The translations under genes and the position numbers were made by a program. Below are positions 35,086 through 44,359 of a DNA stretch of 64,000 bases, piece by piece (within the stretch, counting starts at the first letter, position 1; every line of letters begins with the position of its first letter). Origin of the DNA: CAZKAP01 sp964550895 (lineage in GTDB: Bacteria; Bacteroidota; Bacteroidia; Flavobacteriales; Flavobacteriaceae); contig CAZKAP010000005.1 of the NCBI GenBank assembly GCA_964550895.1, positions 1 to 64,000 on the forward strand, written 5' to 3'. The notes beneath the pieces were generated by a model. The model was not told the origin of the DNA and did no database searches. It worked only from the letters and a program-made list of their open reading frames with translations.

Positions 35086-35826
35086 CTAGGTCAGCATGCC
35101 CCCGTCGACCTGTATCACCTGTCCGCTAATGTACGCAGACAGATCCGAACCGAGGAACAGGCAGGCGTTGGCGACGTCTTCGGCCGTGCCACCGCGCTTC
35201 AGTGGAATGGCATCCCTCCAGGACTGCACCACCTTTTCGTCCAGGCTCTGGGTCATTTCGGTTTCTATGAAACCGGGAGCCACCACATTACATCGGACGT
35301 TTCGCGAGCCGAGTTCCAAAGCCACCGATTTGGAAAACCCAATGATTCCAGCCTTAGAAGCCGCATAATTGGTCTGGCCGGCATTCCCCTTCAGTCCCAC
35401 TACACTACTGATATTGATGATGGATCCCCTTCTTTGCTTGAGAAAGGTCTTCTGGGCTGCCTTAATCATGTTGAACACCGACTTCAGATTGACTTCAATC
35501 ACCTTGTCAAAGTCCTCTTCACCCATTCTCATCAGCAGATTGTCACGAGTGATGCCGGCATTGTTGATGAGTACATCTAAACCGCCAAAGTCCCCGAGAA
35601 AGTCCCCGATCAGACTGACGGCATCCTCATAACTGGCTGCATTACTGCGATAGCCCTTTACCATATGGCCTTCTGCCCCGAGTTCTGATTCGATTTTTCG
35701 TGCCGCCTCTTCGCTGGAGGAATAGGTAAACCCAACCTCTGCACCCTGTCTGGCAAAAGACTCGACGATGCCCTTTCCTATGCCCCGGCTGCCGCCGGTG
35801 ACCAACACTTTTTTTCCTTCAACCAT
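35086..35826 (-). CDS. fabG: 3-oxoacyl-[acyl-carrier-protein] reductase
   Basis: The 246-residue short-chain dehydrogenase has the NADPH-binding motif TGGSRGIGKG (10-19), NNAG at 88-91, and the catalytic tetrad N114, S140/S141, Y154 and K158 (NYAASK). The C-terminal GQVIQVDGGM is typical of FabG. It reduces beta-ketoacyl-ACP in fatty-acid elongation. It follows sucD after 8 bp. Other FabG-like dehydrogenases exist in most genomes, so exact specificity is likely but not proven. Confidence 0.93.
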   Translation of the reverse strand: MVEGKKVLVTGGSRGIGKGIVESFARQGAEVGFTYSSSEEAARKIESELGAEGHMVKGYRSNAASYEDAVSLIGDFLGDFGGLDVLINNAGITRDNLLMRMGEEDFDKVIEVNLKSVFNMIKAAQKTFLKQRRGSIINISSVVGLKGNAGQTNYAASKAGIIGFSKSVALELGSRNVRCNVVAPGFIETEMTQSLDEKVVQSWRDAIPLKRGGTAEDVANACLFLGSDLSAYISGQVIQVDGGMLT

Positions 35827-35834
35827 AATACTAA

Positions 35835-36707
35835 TTAGGATAGTACTTCCCTTACCTTCAGTCCAATTTCGGCGGGGGAATCCACAACGTGTATGCCGTT
35901 TTCCCGCATAATGGCCTTCTTGGCCTGAGCCGTATCATCACTGCCCCCAACTATGGCGCCTGCATGCCCCATGGTTCTTCCGGCAGGTGCGGTTTCACCG
36001 GCTATAAAACCTACAACGGGCTTGTTACTCCCGCTCTGCTTATACCAGAGGGCCGCATCTGCTTCCAGCTGCCCTCCGATCTCCCCGATCATGACTACAC
36101 ATTCGGTCTCATCATCCTCGATGAGTAATTGCAGGGCCTCCCGGGTCGTTGTACCTATAATAGGATCTCCCCCAATCCCCACGGCCGTGCTGATTCCCAA
36201 GCCCTGACGAACCACCTGATCCGAAGCCTCATAAGTGAGTGTACCCGATTTGGAGACGATGCCGACGGTTCCCTTCTTAAAAACAAATCCGGGCATAATT
36301 CCCACTTTGGCCTCTTCCGGGGTAATAACCCCTGGGCAATTAGGACCTATTAACCTGCAATCGCGGTTTTGTATATACTGGTACACCTTGACCATATCGG
36401 CCACGGGTATCCCTTCCGTAATCGTAATAATCACCTTAATCCCGGCATCCGCGGCCTCCATGATCGCATCTGCTGCAAAGGCTGGGGGTACAAAAATGAT
36501 GGAGGTATCTGCGTTCTCTACTCTCACGGCATCTTCCACAGTATTAAAGACAGGGCGATCCAGGTGGGTTTGCCCTCCTTTACCGGGTGTAACACCTCCG
36601 ACTACCTGTGTGCCGTAGGCGATCATCTGCTCGGCGTGAAAGGTTCCTTCCGTCCCGGTGAAACCCTGGACGACGATGCGTGAATTCTTATTGACTAATA
36701 CGCTCAT
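35835..36707 (-). CDS. sucD: Succinyl-CoA ligase, alpha subunit
   Basis: The 290-residue subunit has the CoA-binding Rossmann domain (VQGFTGTEGTFHAEQ, 13-27), the GPNCPG motif (121-126) and the phosphorylated histidine H248 in TMGHAGAIVGG. It catalyses the substrate-level phosphorylation step of the TCA cycle with a beta subunit not encoded here. It precedes fabG in the same direction. Confidence 0.97.
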   Translation of the reverse strand: MSVLVNKNSRIVVQGFTGTEGTFHAEQMIAYGTQVVGGVTPGKGGQTHLDRPVFNTVEDAVRVENADTSIIFVPPAFAADAIMEAADAGIKVIITITEGIPVADMVKVYQYIQNRDCRLIGPNCPGVITPEEAKVGIMPGFVFKKGTVGIVSKSGTLTYEASDQVVRQGLGISTAVGIGGDPIIGTTTREALQLLIEDDETECVVMIGEIGGQLEADAALWYKQSGSNKPVVGFIAGETAPAGRTMGHAGAIVGGSDDTAQAKKAIMRENGIHVVDSPAEIGLKVREVLS

Positions 36708-36723
36708 CTCATAATTTTAGATG

Positions 36724-36731
36724 CAAAAATA
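36724..36731 (-). promoter_or_regulatory. Candidate -7 promoter element upstream of sucD
   Basis: The minus strand reads TATTTTTG, a perfect TAnnTTTG element, 17 bp before the sucD ATG in a 64-bp gap. There is no clear -33 TTTG. It would let sucD-fabG be read separately from the lipid A genes upstream. Confidence 0.4.
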
Positions 36732-36771
36732 GGGGTTGCCGTTGAATCGGCATTTATCCCTGAGCAATTCT

Positions 36772-37683
36772 TTAGGAGTTGGACTGACGGCGCAGAAAAG
36801 CAATTTGCTTCATCTTGTTCCGGGCGGGCTCGGCAGGGGAGCCAAAATAGGTTTCCCCTCCTTTCAGCGATTTGGCGACTCCGGTCTGGGCCAGACATAT
36901 GGCACCATCCCCTATTTCGATGCCGCTCTTTACTCCAACCTGACCCCAAAGCGTAACCCCGTTTCCGATTTCCACACAACCGGCTATCCCGCATTGAGCA
37001 GCGATCAGACAATTTGCGCCAATGAGTGTATCGTGGCCCACCTGGACCAGGTTGTCGATCTTGGTGCCCTTCCCGATGCGAGTAGTTGCGGTAACCCCAC
37101 GGTCAATCGTGCACTGCGCTCCAATCTCCACGTCGTCTTCCAATACCACATCTCCGCAGGAATGAAGTATGCGATACCCCTCGGGCTGATTCTTGTAGTA
37201 AAAGGCCTCACTGCCGAGGACCGTTCCGGATTGCACAATAACCCGGTCCCCTATGCAGACATCATCGTGCAGTACAACATGGGGATGAATCACACAATTT
37301 CTTCCGATCCGGACCCGATTACCGATGTACACCTGAGGCGCGATAAAAGTATCTTCCCCCACCTCAGGGGGAATAGCATCCTGGGCGTCGAACCTGTGGG
37401 GCCTGAACTGGGAGATCAGGCGGTTAAAACCATCGAAAGGTTTTTCCATAACCAGAAGACCCTTACCCTCCGGGCAGTCGACCTCCTGATTGATTAATAC
37501 TACCGTGGCCCTCGATTCCAAAGCTTTCTGGTAGTATTTGGGATGGTCCACGAAAACGATATCCCCTTCCTCTACCCGGTGGATTTCATTGAGTCCCGTA
37601 ACGGGCATGTCGGGTTGGCCCACCCATTTGCATTCCAGAAAATCGGCAAGGCCCTTCAGGCTTTCTGTTGAAGTAAACTTCAT
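36772..37683 (-). CDS. LpxD-like left-handed beta-helix acyltransferase
   Basis: The 303-residue protein has an N-terminal LpxD-like domain (about 1-100) and then hexapeptide repeats of the [LIV]GxxxxI type that build a left-handed beta-helix. It resembles UDP-3-O-acylglucosamine N-acyltransferase and is a shorter paralogue of LpxD at 40458-41483. It lies 2 bp after efp in the lipid A gene run. Many Bacteroidota have two such genes; the second copy's acceptor is not known. It ends 64 bp before the sucD start region. Confidence 0.8.
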   Translation of the reverse strand: MKFTSTESLKGLADFLECKWVGQPDMPVTGLNEIHRVEEGDIVFVDHPKYYQKALESRATVVLINQEVDCPEGKGLLVMEKPFDGFNRLISQFRPHRFDAQDAIPPEVGEDTFIAPQVYIGNRVRIGRNCVIHPHVVLHDDVCIGDRVIVQSGTVLGSEAFYYKNQPEGYRILHSCGDVVLEDDVEIGAQCTIDRGVTATTRIGKGTKIDNLVQVGHDTLIGANCLIAAQCGIAGCVEIGNGVTLWGQVGVKSGIEIGDGAICLAQTGVAKSLKGGETYFGSPAEPARNKMKQIAFLRRQSNS

Positions 37684-37685
37684 CC

Positions 37686-38255
37686 TCAGGCGTCTTTGGC
37701 CCTCTCCAGATAGGAGCCTTTCTCGGTATCAATCTTGATCTTGTCGCCCTCATTGATAAATAGGGGTACGTTAATCCGAGCACCGGTTTCGACGGTGGCC
37801 GGTTTCGAGGCGTTCGTTGCCGTATTGCCCTTGACACCAGGTTCGGTATGGGTAACCTCGAGTATCACACTTGCTGGCATTTCAACGGACAAGGGCATGC
37901 TGTCTTCGGCATTGAAGAGTATGGAGACTACCAGGCCTTCTTTGAGCAGGTCCGGGGCATCCAGCAGGTCTTTCTGAAGGGTAATCTGGTCGTAGTCTTC
38001 GGTATTCATGAAATGGAGGGTGTCTCCTTCCGCATACAGGTACTGGTACGACCGTGTCTCGACACGAACATCTTCTATTTTATGCCCTGCCGAGAAGGTG
38101 TTGTCCACAACCTTGCCCGTAGTCACGCTCTTCAGTTTGGTGCGGACAAAAGCGGGCCCCTTGCCCGGTTTAACGTGTAAAAACTCGACGATTTTGTAAA
38201 TGTCATTGTTGTAGCGGATGCAGAGACCCTTCCTGATATCGGATGTGTTTGCCAT
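37686..38255 (-). CDS. efp: Translation elongation factor P
   Basis: The 189-residue protein has the three beta-barrel domains of EF-P; the tip loop that reaches the peptidyl-transferase centre reads KPGKGPA with Lys32. It relieves ribosome stalling on polyproline stretches. No modification enzyme (EpmA or similar) is in the window. It sits between lpxA and the LpxD paralogue. Confidence 0.96.
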   Translation of the reverse strand: MANTSDIRKGLCIRYNNDIYKIVEFLHVKPGKGPAFVRTKLKSVTTGKVVDNTFSAGHKIEDVRVETRSYQYLYAEGDTLHFMNTEDYDQITLQKDLLDAPDLLKEGLVVSILFNAEDSMPLSVEMPASVILEVTHTEPGVKGNTATNASKPATVETGARINVPLFINEGDKIKIDTEKGSYLERAKDA

Positions 38256-38262
38256 GATATGT

Positions 38263-39051
38263 TTACGTACTTGAACTGAAATAGCCTTTCATGATACCCC
38301 TCTGGGAATCGCGTATAAACTGAAGAATCTCGTCCCGTTCCGGAGTTGCTTCCATTTCCGCCTCGATGATTTCGGAGGCCTGGGAATTATTAAAATTGCT
38401 CTGATACAAAATCCGGTAAATATTCTGTAGTTCCCGAATCTTATCCGAGGCGAATCCCCTCCTTCGGAGTCCGATGGAATTGATCCCGACATAGGAAAGA
38501 GGCTCACGGGCAGCCTTTACGAATGGCGGAACATCTTTACGAACCAATGATCCTCCGGTGACGAAGGAGTGTTTCCCAATAGAGACAAACTGGTGAACGG
38601 CGACCATCCCGGCGAGAACGACATTCTCTCCTATGGTCACATGACCGGCAAGTGTGGAATTATTGCTGAAGATACAGCCGTCGCCTACCACACAGTCGTG
38701 CGCGATGTGACAATAGGCCATGATCAGGCAGTTCTTTCCAATCACCGTCCGCATTCGGTCCGACGTGCCTTTGTTGATGGTGGCGCATTCACGTATGGTG
38801 GTATGATCCCCTATGTGCACGGTGGTGTCTTCGCCCTGGTATTTGAGGTCCTGTGGGATGGCGGAGATAACGGCCCCCGGGAAAATCCGGCAGTTTTTTC
38901 CGATTCGTGCCCCCTCCATAATGGTGACATTGGAGCCTATCCAGGTTCCCTCGCCGATCTCGACGTCATTGTGAATCGTGGTAAAGGGTTCGATCACCAC
39001 ATTCTGGGCAATCCTCGCCCCGGGGTGAACATAGGCTAACGGCTGGTTCAT
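38263..39051 (-). CDS. lpxA: Acyl-ACP--UDP-N-acetylglucosamine O-acyltransferase
   Basis: A 262-residue left-handed beta-helix enzyme for the first step of lipid A synthesis. The HIAHDC motif at 115-120 contains the general base (H118, matching E. coli H125). The C-terminal helical bundle (DKIRELQNIYRILY) is present. Its start overlaps the lpxC-fabZ stop by 4 bp. Confidence 0.96.
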   Translation of the reverse strand: MNQPLAYVHPGARIAQNVVIEPFTTIHNDVEIGEGTWIGSNVTIMEGARIGKNCRIFPGAVISAIPQDLKYQGEDTTVHIGDHTTIRECATINKGTSDRMRTVIGKNCLIMAYCHIAHDCVVGDGCIFSNNSTLAGHVTIGENVVLAGMVAVHQFVSIGKHSFVTGGSLVRKDVPPFVKAAREPLSYVGINSIGLRRRGFASDKIRELQNIYRILYQSNFNNSQASEIIEAEMEATPERDEILQFIRDSQRGIMKGYFSSST

Positions 39052-40451
39052 GAATTCTCTTCTTTGTTGCGTACTTTAACGATTTGTGCCATGAGTTCGG
39101 CTTCAGAAACCAGTTTTCCGTTGGCGTATGCATAAGCCTGCATGTGGCATATCCCCCTGCGAATGGGCGACACGAGATCGCATTTAAATATCAGGGTATC
39201 ACCCGGCATGACTTTTTCCTTAAACTTAACCCCGTCTATCTTCATGAAGAAGGTCAGGTAGTTCTCGGGGTCCGGGACAGTACTCAGAACCAGTATCCCT
39301 CCGGTCTGGGCCATGGCTTCCACCTGGAGTACCCCCGGCATAACCGGTGCTCCCGGAAAATGTCCCTGAAAGAAGGGTTCGTTCATGGACACATTCTTCA
39401 GCCCTACTACGTGGCTCTCTGACAGTTCCAGGATCTTGTCGATCAGCAGGAACGGCGGACGGTGAGGCAGCATGTTCATGATCTGGGTGACGTCCATGAG
39501 CGGCGGCTTGTTCAGATCGTAAGCCGGCACCTTGTTCCTCCGCTCGATCTTAATGACCTTGGCGAGCTTCTTGGCAAACTGAGTATTGATATAATGACCG
39601 GGTTTGTTGGCAATTACCTTTCCCTGTATGAAGGTTCCCACCAAGGCCAGATCGCCCACCACATCCAACAGTTTATGCCGTGCCGCCTCGTTGGGGTAAT
39701 GCAGGGTGAGGTTATCGAGTATGCCATTCGGCTTGACGGAAAGGTCGTCCTTATCGAAAGCTTCCTTCAGGCGGTCCATGGTTTCCTCAGACAACTCCTT
39801 GTCGACATAGACAATGGCGTTGTTCAGGTCGCCGCCCTTAATCAGGCCGTGCTCCAGCAGCATCTCGAGTTCGTGTAGGAAGCTGAATGTCCGGGCATTG
39901 GCGATCTCGTGCTTGAATTCCACCATATTCTCCAGGGTCGCATTCTGGGTGCCCAGCACCTTGGTGCCGAAATCGACCATGGTAGTCACCTGATAGCTGT
40001 CGGAGGGGATGATGGTGATCTCACTCCCGCTCTTCTCGTCTTTAAAGGAGATGACCTCCTTGACGACATACACCTCCCTCTCTTCTTCCTGCTCCAGTAC
40101 GCCTGCAGATTCCAGGGCCTCGACGAAGTATTTGGCAGAACCGTCCATGATGGGGGGTTCCGGGGCATCCATACTGATCAATATATTATCGATATCCAGA
40201 CCCACCAGAGCCGCCAGCACGTGTTCCGAAGTCTGAATGCGCACCCCGTTCTTTTCCAGGTTGGTACCTCGCTGGGTATTGACGACATAGTTGGCATCTG
40301 CCTCTATGATCGGGGACCCCTCCAGGTCGACCCTCTGGAAGGCGTAGCCGTGATTCACGGGAGCCGGAGAAAAGGTCATGGTTACTTCCAGTCCCGTATG
40401 GAGGCCAACTCCTTTGAGCGAAACCTCTTTGGCAATAGTCTTTTGCTTCAC
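39048..40451 (-). CDS. lpxC-fabZ: Bifunctional UDP-3-O-acyl-GlcNAc deacetylase / 3-hydroxyacyl-ACP dehydratase
   Basis: The 467-residue fusion is characteristic of Bacteroidota. The LpxC part (about 1-305) has the zinc motifs SEHVLAAL near residue 76 and RHKLLDVVGDLAL near 260; the FabZ part (about 315-467) has the catalytic GHFPG and QVEAMAQ motifs. LpxC commits the cell to lipid A synthesis and FabZ feeds fatty-acid elongation, so the fusion ties the two routes that compete for hydroxyacyl-ACP. It follows lpxD after 6 bp. Confidence 0.97.
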   Translation of the reverse strand: MKQKTIAKEVSLKGVGLHTGLEVTMTFSPAPVNHGYAFQRVDLEGSPIIEADANYVVNTQRGTNLEKNGVRIQTSEHVLAALVGLDIDNILISMDAPEPPIMDGSAKYFVEALESAGVLEQEEEREVYVVKEVISFKDEKSGSEITIIPSDSYQVTTMVDFGTKVLGTQNATLENMVEFKHEIANARTFSFLHELEMLLEHGLIKGGDLNNAIVYVDKELSEETMDRLKEAFDKDDLSVKPNGILDNLTLHYPNEAARHKLLDVVGDLALVGTFIQGKVIANKPGHYINTQFAKKLAKVIKIERRNKVPAYDLNKPPLMDVTQIMNMLPHRPPFLLIDKILELSESHVVGLKNVSMNEPFFQGHFPGAPVMPGVLQVEAMAQTGGILVLSTVPDPENYLTFFMKIDGVKFKEKVMPGDTLIFKCDLVSPIRRGICHMQAYAYANGKLVSEAELMAQIVKVRNKEENS

Positions 40452-40457
40452 TTCCAG

Positions 40458-41483
40458 CTAGGTTTTATTAATGAGCTTGTTCAACCCGTGCAGTTTGTTC
40501 ACAATAGCGGGTAAATTCTTGAAGTGTACGTACGATTTGTTGTAATCGGCATAGCCCAGAGCTGGAGATCCCTGCAGGACTTCGTCGTCCTTAACGTTAC
40601 GGGTAATCCCGGACTGGGCCTGAATCTTAACCCGGTCACCTATGGTGATATGCCCGACGATCCCTACCTGTCCTCCTATCAAACAGTGCTTCCCAATTTT
40701 GGTGGACCCGGCTATGCCCGTCTGGGCGGCAATGGCCGTGTGGGACCCGATCTCCACATTGTGGGCAATTTGTATCTGATTATCGAGCTTAACCCCGTTT
40801 CTCAATATGGTGGACCCCAGAGTCGCCCGGTCTATGGTGGTTCCGGCACCTATATCCACGTCATCCTCGAGTATAACATTACCTGTTTGGGGTACTTTCT
40901 CATACACCCCGTTTTTATCGGGAGTAAAACCAAAACCGTCGGCCCCCAGTATGGCACCGCTATGAATAATACACCGATTCCCTATAATCGTTTCCGAATA
41001 TATCTTTGCACCGGCATGAATTACCACGTCATCCCCTATGGTAACGTTATCGCCTATAAAGGCGTTGGGATAGATGCGAACGTTGCTGCCAATCCGGGAA
41101 TTTTCACCGACATAGGCGAAGGCTCCGAGGTAGAGGCCGTCCCCATGGGTAGACGTGTCCGAAAAAAAAGAGGGATCCTCGATTCCGGTCTTGACGTTCC
41201 TGACCTGATCGTAGTACTCGAGGAGCTTGGAAAAAGCCTTGTAGGCATCGTCCACGCGGATCAGGGTGGTACTCAGAGGTTGTTCGGCAACGAACTCTTT
41301 ACTCACTATGGTAATGGAGGCCTGACTCGTATATATATGAGGCGTGTATTTGGGATTGGCAAGAAAAGTCAGTGATCCCACAACCCCTTCCTCGATGCGC
41401 GCGAGCTTATTGACGGCGACCTCCGGGTTTCCCTCCACTTCGCCTGACAGTATACCCGCAATTTGAGCCGCCGTAAACTTCAT
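40458..41483 (-). CDS. lpxD: UDP-3-O-(3-hydroxyacyl)glucosamine N-acyltransferase
   Basis: The 341-residue enzyme has the N-terminal uridine-binding domain (about 1-100), a long hexapeptide beta-helix and a C-terminal helix (NKLHGLNKLIN). The catalytic His lies in IQIAHNVEIG. It is the third enzyme of lipid A synthesis. It leads the lipid A genes, 33 bp after the HD-domain gene. Confidence 0.95.
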   Translation of the reverse strand: MKFTAAQIAGILSGEVEGNPEVAVNKLARIEEGVVGSLTFLANPKYTPHIYTSQASITIVSKEFVAEQPLSTTLIRVDDAYKAFSKLLEYYDQVRNVKTGIEDPSFFSDTSTHGDGLYLGAFAYVGENSRIGSNVRIYPNAFIGDNVTIGDDVVIHAGAKIYSETIIGNRCIIHSGAILGADGFGFTPDKNGVYEKVPQTGNVILEDDVDIGAGTTIDRATLGSTILRNGVKLDNQIQIAHNVEIGSHTAIAAQTGIAGSTKIGKHCLIGGQVGIVGHITIGDRVKIQAQSGITRNVKDDEVLQGSPALGYADYNKSYVHFKNLPAIVNKLHGLNKLINKT

Positions 41484-41516
41484 GATGCCAAAAGTAAAAA
41501 AATAGATTCACACATC

Positions 41517-42779
41517 TCAGACCCTCACACCCGGCCCGCGCAGTCGCGGACTTACCCGGAAATACCTTCGGCTTTGCCGCCCCAGTATCTCCTTGTTAAA
41601 AAGCTGGCTGACTTCGGAAAGTCGTGCAATACCACCGGAACTCAGCAGGACTTCCAGTTCCGGTATGCGGTTATTGTAGGGCGTATTCTGTACGGAGTCG
41701 GTGAATAGTACCTCTTCCAGGTGTTCCGGGGACAGACCCTCCCGGTCCAGCCAGTCACGTACGCCCTCTTCGATCAGGGACCGTCCCGATGAATCCGAAG
41801 GGGCTTCCGGGGATTCGATCCACTCGATACGGGGAAGTCGACGGAACACCAGAGAGCGACTGAGGTGCTTCAGCAAGGGATCATCGCTGTCGACCCAGGA
41901 TTTCAGAGCCATGATCACGTCGGAGTCGTCGAGCAGCAAAAAGTTTCGGAACACCTCGTCCATATCCGGGGAGCTGTCCTCCTGTAGCCCCAGGAAAAAG
42001 GCGAGCGCCGGACTCATCCCAGGATCGTCACCGGCATTCAGCAGGATACGAGCCCTCTGGATGGCTTTCTTCAGTAAGAGTTCGGCCAGTAGGCTGGTTT
42101 TGTGCAGATAGACCTGCCAGTACATAAACCTGCGGGCCATCAGGAATTCCTCAATGGAGTGGATTCCCTTCTCCAAAACGACCAGGCGGTCTTCTGCGAT
42201 CTCAAAAACCCGTATCAGCCTCTCGATGTTCAGGCTCCCTTCGGGCACGCCGCAATAGAAACTGTCCCGCTTCAGGTAATCCAATCGGTCGGCATCGAGG
42301 TGGCCCGAGAGTATCTGGTTAAAGAAGGGTCGGGACTGCCTGCCCGAGAAGGTTTCGAGCACGCCGCTGAGCCGGCCTTCGTATTTATCGTTCAGCCGGC
42401 GTGTAATAGCCCTGCCGAGTTCCTCATGGTCCATGCCCGGAAGCCATTCACCTTCCAATGCATGAGAATACGGGCCATGACCTACATCGTGCAACAGGGC
42501 AGATAGCAAGGCCGTACGGTACTCATCTTCATTCAGTTCCACCCCCTTTTCCCTGAAGGTGTCCAGTATACGGGCGGTGAGGTGCATACTTCCCAGTACG
42601 TGGTTGAAACGCGAGTGCAGGGCACCGGGATATACCAACTGCGAAAGGCCCATTTGGGAAACGCGTCTCAGGCGCTGTAGCACGGGTTCCTGCATTAACT
42701 CAAAGACAACGGGGTCCGAAATGCTAATAAATCCATAAATCGGATCGTTAATCAGGTGAAGTTTTTTGCTTTTTCCCAA
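41517..42779 (-). CDS. HD-superfamily phosphohydrolase
   Basis: The 420-residue protein has the HD metal site: H60 in RFNHVLG, H97-D98 in LLHDVGHGPYSHALE and a later Asp in HLDADRLDYLKRD. It resembles dGTPase/SAMHD1-like hydrolases that break down dNTPs or nucleotide signals, but the substrate is not established for this group. It is divergent from porX (35 bp apart). Its position directly before lpxD is common in Flavobacteriia. Confidence 0.9.
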   Translation of the reverse strand: MGKSKKLHLINDPIYGFISISDPVVFELMQEPVLQRLRRVSQMGLSQLVYPGALHSRFNHVLGSMHLTARILDTFREKGVELNEDEYRTALLSALLHDVGHGPYSHALEGEWLPGMDHEELGRAITRRLNDKYEGRLSGVLETFSGRQSRPFFNQILSGHLDADRLDYLKRDSFYCGVPEGSLNIERLIRVFEIAEDRLVVLEKGIHSIEEFLMARRFMYWQVYLHKTSLLAELLLKKAIQRARILLNAGDDPGMSPALAFFLGLQEDSSPDMDEVFRNFLLLDDSDVIMALKSWVDSDDPLLKHLSRSLVFRRLPRIEWIESPEAPSDSSGRSLIEEGVRDWLDREGLSPEHLEEVLFTDSVQNTPYNNRIPELEVLLSSGGIARLSEVSQLFNKEILGRQSRRYFRVSPRLRGPGVRV

Positions 42780-42814
42780 GGCATAGTATATTCAGGGGAT
42801 AAAGATACCTTAAC

Positions 42815-44359
42815 ATGCAGAAATTCTCAATTTTATGGGCGGACGACGAAATCGAGCTGCTGAAACCCCACCGCCTGTTTCTTGAGCAAAAAGACTACGA
42901 GGTATTGCCGTGTCAAAGCGGGCAGGAGGCTTTGGAAATACTGGGCGAAAGACAGGTCGATATTGTCTTCCTCGATGAGAATATGCCCGGTTTATCGGGC
43001 CTGGACACTCTGTTGGAAATCAAGCGGAAATCTCCCAATCTCCCCGTGGTCATGATTACAAAGAGCGAAGAAGAATTCGTTATGGAGAGCGCCATCGGCA
43101 GTAAGATCAGCGATTATCTGGTTAAACCCGTGAGTCTGCCACAACTCCTGCTGTGTTTGAAGAAAAACCTGGACCACAACCGACTGGTCACCGAGAAGAC
43201 CACCGCCAGTTACCAACAGGAATTCCGGCAAATCGCCGTCGATTTGTCCCAGATTCACTCTACTCGGGAATGGGAAGAACTCTACAGGAAGCTCGTATAC
43301 TGGGAACGGGAACTCGAGGGCATAGAGGATTCGGGCATGTCGGAAATCCTGGAATCCCAAAAGGTCGAGGCCAACAATCAGTTCGGAAAGTTTGTGGAAC
43401 GCCGTTACCAAAGCTGGTTCCGGTCGGAAGAAGGCCCCGTACTATCCCACCAGCTCTTCAGCGAATGGGTGGTTCCCGAACTCCGGGATTCCCGGGTACT
43501 CTTCGTGCTCATCGACAACCTGAGATTCGACCAATGGCTGGCAATACAGGAGTTCCTGATGCCCAGTTTTCGCATGGTTACCGACAGGGCCTACTACAGC
43601 ATTCTACCCACGGCCACCCAGTACGCCCGCAATGCAATCTTCTCCGGCCTGCTGCCATCCGAAATGCAAAAAAGACATCCCGAATGGTGGAAGAACGACA
43701 CCGACGAGGGAGGCAAGAATCTCTTCGAAAAGGAGTTCCTCGGTGCCCAACTGGAACGCCTGGGCATAGAACTGAACTGGGAATACCACAAGGTCAACAA
43801 CTTAAAGCAGGGCAAGCAGCTGGCACAGCAGTTCAGGGCCCTTAAGGATAACGACCTGAATGTAATCGTCTACAATTTCGTGGACATGCTGTCCCATGCC
43901 AAGACCGAGATGGAAGTGATCCGGGAGCTGGCCTCGGACGATAAGGCCTATCGATCGCTGACCATGAGCTGGTTCCGCAACTCCCCGCTGCTTCAAATGA
44001 TACTGCAGGCCAGGGACCTGGGCTTTAAACTGATCATAACGACCGACCACGGCACTATCAATGTCAAACAGCCGTCCAAGGTAATTGGAGACCGCGAGAC
44101 CAGCCTGAATCTTCGTTATAAAACGGGTCGAAGCCTGACGTACCAGGACAAGGAAGTTTACGCAGTCAAAAAACCGGGAGAAATAGGCCTGCCCGCCATC
44201 CACATGAGCAGTTCGTATATCTTTGCCAAGAACGATCAGTTTTTTGCCTATCCCAACAACTACAACCATTACGTGAGTTACTACCGGAACACCTATCAGC
44301 ACGGCGGAATATCGCTGGAAGAAATGATCGTTCCCTTCGGTGTACTTGAACCGAGATAA
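42815..44359 (+). CDS. porX: Type IX secretion response regulator PorX (receiver plus PglZ)
   Basis: The 514-residue protein has an N-terminal receiver domain (D10, D11, phosphoacceptor D54 in FLDENMPG, K in LVKP), a helical linker (about 125-200) and a C-terminal alkaline-phosphatase-superfamily PglZ domain with metal-binding VLIDNLRFDQW and TTDHGTI. PorX with kinase PorY controls type IX secretion genes, and its PglZ domain is reported to hydrolyse oligonucleotide signals. It implies a type IX system elsewhere in this genome. Its stop overlaps the tsaE start by one base. Confidence 0.96.
   Translation: MQKFSILWADDEIELLKPHRLFLEQKDYEVLPCQSGQEALEILGERQVDIVFLDENMPGLSGLDTLLEIKRKSPNLPVVMITKSEEEFVMESAIGSKISDYLVKPVSLPQLLLCLKKNLDHNRLVTEKTTASYQQEFRQIAVDLSQIHSTREWEELYRKLVYWERELEGIEDSGMSEILESQKVEANNQFGKFVERRYQSWFRSEEGPVLSHQLFSEWVVPELRDSRVLFVLIDNLRFDQWLAIQEFLMPSFRMVTDRAYYSILPTATQYARNAIFSGLLPSEMQKRHPEWWKNDTDEGGKNLFEKEFLGAQLERLGIELNWEYHKVNNLKQGKQLAQQFRALKDNDLNVIVYNFVDMLSHAKTEMEVIRELASDDKAYRSLTMSWFRNSPLLQMILQARDLGFKLIITTDHGTINVKQPSKVIGDRETSLNLRYKTGRSLTYQDKEVYAVKKPGEIGLPAIHMSSSYIFAKNDQFFAYPNNYNHYVSYYRNTYQHGGISLEEMIVPFGVLEPR

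Noticed and set aside
43153..43845. 230-codon frame inside porX
   Set aside because: It is out of frame with PorX, whose receiver and PglZ motifs run through the whole interval.
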